A stretch of DNA of 9,949 nt from Oscillospiraceae bacterium (GTDB lineage: Bacteria; Bacillota; Clostridia; Oscillospirales; Oscillospiraceae). Positions within the stretch are counted from its first letter, which is position 1. The number at the start of each line of letters is the position of its first letter. Below the pieces are notes generated by a model. That model had not been told where the DNA came from. It searched no databases and saw only the letters and a list, made by a program, of their open reading frames with translations. A program made the position numbers and the translations under genes. Positions 6,670 to 9,949 of the stretch are shown here, in pieces. The stretch lies in NCBI GenBank assembly GCA_009776905.1, contig WRMX01000109.1, positions 1 to 9,949 of the forward strand, in the 5' to 3' direction.

Positions 6670-6698
6670 ATTATATCGTATGTGTTTGCGAATTTCAA
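6670..6698 (-). promoter_or_regulatory. Sigma-70-type promoter for the UroD-family methyltransferase gene
   Basis: On the minus strand TTGAAA (6693-6698), exactly 17 bases, then TATAAT (6670-6675), a consensus -10 box. The predicted start is near 6663, about 27 bases before the methyltransferase ATG, with the GGAGG site between them. No obvious operator palindrome was seen overlapping it. Confidence 0.8.
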
Positions 6699-6841
6699 TG
6701 GGGTTTGCATTTTTTGTTTTTGGAAGAGCGTATTATTCAAAACTATTCAAGCTCATCCGTGAAAAGCAGTGCATCCGGCAGCTACGGCTGGATTTCGCGA
6801 AAACATAGCACTCCTTTGACTTGCTCCGCCTAACGCCTCTA

Positions 6842-6859
6842 CACGGCATCCGTGCCGTG
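6842..6859. other. Small hairpin in the centre of the inverted-repeat element
   Basis: CACGGCA and TGCCGTG pair around the loop TCCG. Twelve bases on, almost the same stem-loop recurs at 6868-6889 with loop TCCA, so the two are a short direct duplication of a palindromic unit. Confidence 0.55.
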
Positions 6860-6867
6860 AATCGGCT

Positions 6868-6890
6868 AAAACGGCATCCATGCCGTTTTT
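6868..6890. terminator. Bidirectional terminator-like hairpin downstream of the permease
   Basis: AAAACGGCA and TGCCGTTTT form a 9-bp stem with a 4-base loop (TCCA). Because the outer pairs are A:T, each strand ends in a T run (five T on plus, four on minus). It lies about 90 bases after the permease stop on the minus strand and is a plausible end of the acyltransferase-permease transcript. Confidence 0.6.
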
Positions 6891-6977
6891 ACGGCTACGC
6901 TGCGCCAAATTCGCGCTTGTTTTCAGCGAAATCGCCTCATGCTGCCGTCTGCACTGCTTTTCACGGATTCACTGCAG

Positions 6978-7736
6978 CTACTCTTTCACCTGTAGAAGCT
7001 CCAGTATGCCGCGGCGCGTGACTATGACCGCGCAAATCGCCGAACCTGCGGTGCACGCGGCCAGATGGGCTGCCGCGTAATTTCCAAGCAGCATCGTGAA
7101 CAACGAGACCAGCACCCCATTGATGACGACAAGCAAGGCAGCGGCGCACGAAAGCCCGGCCAGACATAAAGCTGCCTGTTCGGTCACAAGCATGGTGCGG
7201 GCGCGTTTTTTCGTCGTGCCGAGGGAGCGCATTATCGCCGCTTCGCGCTCCAACTGCATTACGGCAAGGCCGGGGAAGACGCCGCCCAGAATCACCGCCG
7301 CAGCGAATATCACCGGGAACAGCGCGTCGAGCAGATCGATAGCGGTCCGCAGGCTGTCCGCTTCCTCGGTGTCGAGCATGAATGAGGCGCTCGTCGCGCC
7401 GATGCCTCCAATAGAAGCGACGACTTTTGAATGGGCGAAATCCAGGAATTCGTCCGTATCCACGTTGGTCGGGATTGTGTATTCGGCATAGTCGAGCAAT
7501 TGTTTCTGAGCAACAGCGGGGTCGTTGAACACCTGTCCGAGCCCGGACCCCACCGCGACATATGCGACGGGTACGAAGACCTCGCCTGTTTCTGCGCTGT
7601 CGTTTTCGTATGAAATCGCGCCGACTACGAGATAGAAGGTCGAATGCTCTTCAAACAGATATTGAAAGTTCGCAATAAGTGATTTGTCCGGTATGTTCTG
7701 CGCCAGAAGATGCTCAAAACTGTCCACGTTTTTCAT
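6978..7736 (-). CDS. FtsX-like ABC transporter permease, C-terminal fragment of a frameshifted gene
   Basis: 252 residues from an internal ATG that is probably not a true start: reading upstream in this frame gives YQQIVDDYLE before MKNVDSF, good coding sequence back to a TGA at 7782-7784. The last ~130 residues are a single FtsX domain: a hydrophobic segment (LDALFPVIFAAAVILGGVF), the cytoplasmic stretch LEREAAIMRSLGTTKKRART, typical of the ATPase-coupling loop in MacB/FtsX permeases, then two further membrane segments. The part before it is extracytoplasmic. It continues the fragment at 7714-8532, and joined they would make about 515 residues. No ABC ATPase gene is in the window. Confidence 0.75.
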   Translation of the reverse strand: MKNVDSFEHLLAQNIPDKSLIANFQYLFEEHSTFYLVVGAISYENDSAETGEVFVPVAYVAVGSGLGQVFNDPAVAQKQLLDYAEYTIPTNVDTDEFLDFAHSKVVASIGGIGATSASFMLDTEEADSLRTAIDLLDALFPVIFAAAVILGGVFPGLAVMQLEREAAIMRSLGTTKKRARTMLVTEQAALCLAGLSCAAALLVVINGVLVSLFTMLLGNYAAAHLAACTAGSAICAVIVTRRGILELLQVKE

Positions 7737-7784
7737 TTCCAGATAGTCGTCGACGATTTGCTGGTAGCCGCGTCTGCAGATTCA
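7714..7784 (-). other. Frameshift zone joining the two permease fragments
   Basis: The upstream frame runs NIYDFPLNLQTRLPANRRRL and stops at 7714; the downstream frame is open from 7781 with RRGYQQIVDDYLEMKNVD. Skipping one base near 7765-7773 (ACGCGGCTAC) restores LNLQTRYQQIVDDYLE, a smooth join. The Arg-rich tail of the first frame looks like out-of-frame coding. A real mutation and a base-calling error look alike here; no slippery heptamer with a strong stem was recognised that would support programmed shifting. Confidence 0.7.
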
Positions 7785-8532
7785 GGGGAAAGTCGTATAT
7801 ATTGAGTATGGCGCTGAATTCGCCGACGTTATACATGCTGTTCATGTACCATTTGAGGGCTTCTTTGTTCCCTGCGAGAAAATTCATGTCATTGACGACG
7901 ATTTTGCGCTCCGTATACTCTCCGGAAACATGCGATCCGAGGATGCTCGACAGCGCGGCGCCGGGAGAGTAGTCGTACACGCTGCCCGATCCCTTCATCT
8001 CGATGGTTATTTCCGCGATAAACCTTGCCGTGTAGTCGTAATAGCCGCTCCTGAGATCGGTGCGTTCCAAGTCTTCCGCAACACCGGCGGTCATGTATCT
8101 CGTGCTCGCAGATGTCACATAGGGCAGGCCGGATAAATATTCAATGTCGGCTTGCGAGATTCCGGCATATCTGTAGCTGTCCACGCCATTTTCCGCGTGC
8201 AGGAGCAGCTCGTCGTATGGATTGGAGGCGACGCGCTCGTCCAGATATAGGTAGAAATCGGAAGCGAGGGTGTCCAGGATTGCTTTGCTTGCGCGGTTTT
8301 CGGAGGACTGGTTGAGGGCGAGAGTGCGGATGTCGAAATCGAGTAGTGGTTTTGATTCTACAGCCCCGACGCCTCGGTATTGTCCGGCGACGCGGTCAAA
8401 CTCCCGCCTGGTCACCACATACTCCGCCATTCCAAAGAAAATCATATACGATGTGGCTGCAAGCAGGACGAAAGTCAGCAAGGTTTTTAATGGTGTCCTC
8501 AGCAAGGTCTTTAGCGATAATTGCACTCTCAT
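7714..8532 (-). CDS. ABC transporter permease, N-terminal fragment of a frameshifted gene
   Basis: About 272 residues from ATG at 8532 (MRVQLSLKTLLRTPLKTLL). GGTGAT, part of the canonical ribosome site, sits 6 bases upstream; a GTG at 8547 would also keep the frame but is preceded by no site. Residues about 15-38 are one membrane helix (TLLTFVLLAATSYMIFFGMA), with RTPLKT before it as in many FtsX/MacB-type permeases. The rest is an extracytoplasmic domain with no motif I recognise. The final ~16 residues are out of frame and not native. Together with the fragment at 6978-7736 it forms a permease with one helix, a large outer domain and three helices. The upstream neighbour is an acyltransferase rather than the usual ATPase, so the partner is elsewhere or lost. 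Confidence 0.7.
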   Translation of the reverse strand: MRVQLSLKTLLRTPLKTLLTFVLLAATSYMIFFGMAEYVVTRREFDRVAGQYRGVGAVESKPLLDFDIRTLALNQSSENRASKAILDTLASDFYLYLDERVASNPYDELLLHAENGVDSYRYAGISQADIEYLSGLPYVTSASTRYMTAGVAEDLERTDLRSGYYDYTARFIAEITIEMKGSGSVYDYSPGAALSSILGSHVSGEYTERKIVVNDMNFLAGNKEALKWYMNSMYNVGEFSAILNIYDFPLNLQTRLPANRRRLSGNEKRGQF

Positions 8533-8555
8533 ATGATTATCACCCACTATAATCG

Positions 8556-8593
8556 TGTTATTCGGGGCTTTGCGCGCCGATGTTATTCGGGGC
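8556..8593. repeat. Two 13-bp direct repeats between acyltransferase and permease
   Basis: TGTTATTCGGGGC occurs at 8556-8568 and again at 8581-8593, 25 bases apart. They lie in the short gap ahead of the permease. They could be paired protein sites or, if the acyltransferase continues in another frame, a small coding duplication. Confidence 0.5.
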
Positions 8594-8639
8594 CTCGCTC
8601 TCGGTAACGGGGGGCGTGGCGGCCTCGCGCGCGATAAAC

Positions 8640-9905
8640 TTATACAGCAGCGCCTTGCGTCGCCCGATGGAGTTCCTCCGTCGCAAGCGAGATTTTCGTG
8701 ACTGCGAAGCTGCGTCCCAGCGGGAAGAGGTAGAACGTGTCGTCGCTGGTATTCAAATCGACGCAGTCGCCGCGCCCTTTATAATCATATTCTATATGGC
8801 ATGAGTACAGGGTGCGGGAAGACCAGCTCAAAGTGAACGGCTCGCCATCGAGTTCGCCCGTCAAGGTGAACCCATCCATGCCATGGCGGAGGCGGCCGGG
8901 TTTCGCAATCGTGACGAAACCCTTTGCGCTGGGAAGCATTTCGATGCGCACATCCTCTTCAAAAAAGTATGTCCCGCTTTCCACTTCGCGGCGCACGTTC
9001 ATGCGCTGCCATTCATACCAATCGGGAATGTGCGAAAACTCCGTAAGGCCGGATTGGGCTCTCAATTCGCCAAATTCATTCATTTCCCATGACTTTCCGC
9101 AATGGCCGCAGCGCAAAATGTTCTCGCTGGACGTCATTTCATATTCCGTGTTGCAAGCGGGGCATTGATAGAGAACTTTGTGCAGGCCTTCGGCGCGCTT
9201 CTTCTTTTTGACGCGGACGCTGTTCTCGCGCTGCCAGGCGAAGTCGTCATATATGAACGATTCAGCCAGCCGTTTGTTCATTTCCGCAATCGGCAATTGC
9301 TGCGTTTCATCCTGCGTGAACAAGAGCTTCATTTCTGCTTGCACCGGCTTAATTTTGCGGTTGCCGACGTTCCAGATGGGGGAGTTGATGTGGTGGCCGT
9401 GCATGAGGAGGACCACGACGGGGACGTTCATCTTGCGTATCATTTTGCCGAGCGACGCGGGCAGGATTGCCGTTGTGCCGCAGAGGGAATATCTGGCCTC
9501 CGGGAAGAGGACCACGATGTCTCCGTTGTCGCGCGCGTGCAGTATGTTTCTGACAAGATTGACGCTGTTGGTGAATTTCCTGTTGCAGATTCCGCCGACG
9601 GCGCGCAGCAGCCACTCAATGCCGATGAACCCGTCGATGGCGACCACGTAGTTTGCCCGTTTCGGGAAAATCGCCCTCGTCATGATTTTGAAGTCCATGA
9701 ACGCGTTGTGGTTGCAGAGGAGGAAGTATGGCGGTTTCAGGTCTTTGGGTATTTGGGTCTTGTCTATTTGCGCCCGGTGCTTGAAGGATTTTGGGAAGCT
9801 TAGCGCCCATGTCACCGGGGAGAGCACGCGCATCTGCCTGTTGGGCTTGCGGTGCATGTTGAATCTTTCAAAGTTTCCAATCATGTGTTTGTTTTGTCCA
9901 ATCAT
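8640..9905 (-). CDS. PlsC-type (LPLAT) acyltransferase with internal zinc ribbon
   Basis: 421 residues. The acyltransferase domain spans about 55-220: the catalytic H-x4-D is HNAFMD (H66, D71) and the second block is FPEARYS (134-140), a variant of FPEGTRS. This family moves acyl chains to glycerol phosphate or related lipids at the inner face of the membrane, but no clear membrane helix is seen. A zinc ribbon follows (CPAC at 248-251, CGHC at 266-269). The last ~130 residues are a beta-rich region I do not recognise. The start is uncertain: ATG at 9905, ATG at 9884, or a start beyond the edge, since the frame is open to 9949 as T-P-A repeats. The C-terminus may be frameshifted near 8680. It precedes the permease in the same direction; acceptor and donor are unknown. 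Confidence 0.8.
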   Translation of the reverse strand: MIGQNKHMIGNFERFNMHRKPNRQMRVLSPVTWALSFPKSFKHRAQIDKTQIPKDLKPPYFLLCNHNAFMDFKIMTRAIFPKRANYVVAIDGFIGIEWLLRAVGGICNRKFTNSVNLVRNILHARDNGDIVVLFPEARYSLCGTTAILPASLGKMIRKMNVPVVVLLMHGHHINSPIWNVGNRKIKPVQAEMKLLFTQDETQQLPIAEMNKRLAESFIYDDFAWQRENSVRVKKKKRAEGLHKVLYQCPACNTEYEMTSSENILRCGHCGKSWEMNEFGELRAQSGLTEFSHIPDWYEWQRMNVRREVESGTYFFEEDVRIEMLPSAKGFVTIAKPGRLRHGMDGFTLTGELDGEPFTLSWSSRTLYSCHIEYDYKGRGDCVDLNTSDDTFYLFPLGRSFAVTKISLATEELHRATQGAAV

Positions 9906-9910
9906 TATAG

Positions 9911-9949
9911 TCGCGGGGGTCGCGGGGGTCGCGGGAGTCGCGGGGGTCG
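9911..9949. repeat. 9-bp GC-rich tandem repeat at the right edge
   Basis: TCGCGGGGG repeats four times (9911-9946; the third copy has one G-to-A change) and continues off the window. On the minus strand, in frame with the acyltransferase, it encodes Thr-Pro-Ala repeats just before the first ATG. It may be an upstream minisatellite or part of an N-terminal extension. Confidence 0.85.

Larger units (their letters stand above)
6755..6968. repeat. MITE-like imperfect long inverted repeat, about 214 bp, non-coding
   Basis: The outermost 19 bases, ATCCGTGAAAAGCAGTGCA (6755-6773), are matched perfectly in inverse at 6950-6968. Pairing continues inward with CGGCAGC (6776-6782 with 6941-6947), GATTTCGC (6791-6798 with 6926-6933) and GAAAACA (6799-6805 with 6918-6924), giving arms of about 50 bp. 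The centre holds two small hairpins. It carries no convincing ORF and ends 9 bases after the permease stop. No clear target duplication was seen at the edges. It accounts for most of the 341-base gap 6637-6977; the rest is the promoter and leader of the UroD-family gene. Confidence 0.65.

Noticed and set aside
6821..7080. Small plus-strand ORFs in the inverted-repeat region
   Set aside because: They are built from the hairpin and inverted-repeat sequence, lack ribosome sites, and run into the antisense of the permease.
9102..9803. Long plus-strand ORF opposite the acyltransferase
   Set aside because: Shadow of a gene with clear LPLAT and zinc-ribbon motifs; no ribosome site or recognisable domain.
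9911..9949. CRISPR array or origin iterons at the right edge
   Set aside because: The 9-bp units are directly adjacent with no spacers, and there is no AT-rich region or replication gene nearby.

Overview
The window reads as a chromosomal stretch from an anaerobic bacterium, most likely Bacillota (Clostridia-like), with fairly high GC. The evidence is Shine-Dalgarno sites of the GGAGG type, clean -35/-10 promoters with 17-base spacers, an RHS core of the kind I associate with Bacillota, and a UroD-like zinc methyltransferase of the type used by anaerobes. The genus cannot be named from sequence alone. Every complete gene is on the minus strand. The only plus-strand gene is the tail of an insertion sequence at the left edge.

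Left accessory part (1-2624): the C-terminal end of an IS110-family transposase, its non-coding flank, and a minus-strand RHS/YD-repeat protein ending in a barnase/RNase Sa-type ribonuclease toxin domain. The RHS protein starts inside a YD repeat, so it is an N-terminally truncated 'orphan' toxin tip. Just after its stop is a ribosome binding site and a 13-codon ORF that stops about where the IS flank seems to end. This may be the stub of the cognate immunity gene, cut by the IS.

Central metabolic part (2634-6698): an acyl/aryl-CoA ligase, a bicupin and a UroD-family methyltransferase, read in the order methyltransferase, cupin, ligase. Good sigma-70-like promoters precede the methyltransferase and the ligase. 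A perfect 14-bp palindrome in the ligase leader is a candidate operator. The genes together suggest anaerobic use of a methylated (methoxylated or N-methylated) small acid, but no corrinoid protein or reductive activase is present, so the substrate is open. The RHS fragment lies 9 bases after the ligase and is probably co-transcribed with it.

Right part (6755-9949): a roughly 214-bp imperfect inverted-repeat element resembling a MITE, which carries a bidirectional terminator; an FtsX-type ABC permease broken into two overlapping frames; and a PlsC-type acyltransferase with an internal zinc ribbon and an unfamiliar C-terminal domain, whose 3' end may also be frameshifted. A 9-bp GC-rich tandem repeat runs off the right edge, in frame with the acyltransferase. 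No tRNA, rRNA or CRISPR array was seen.
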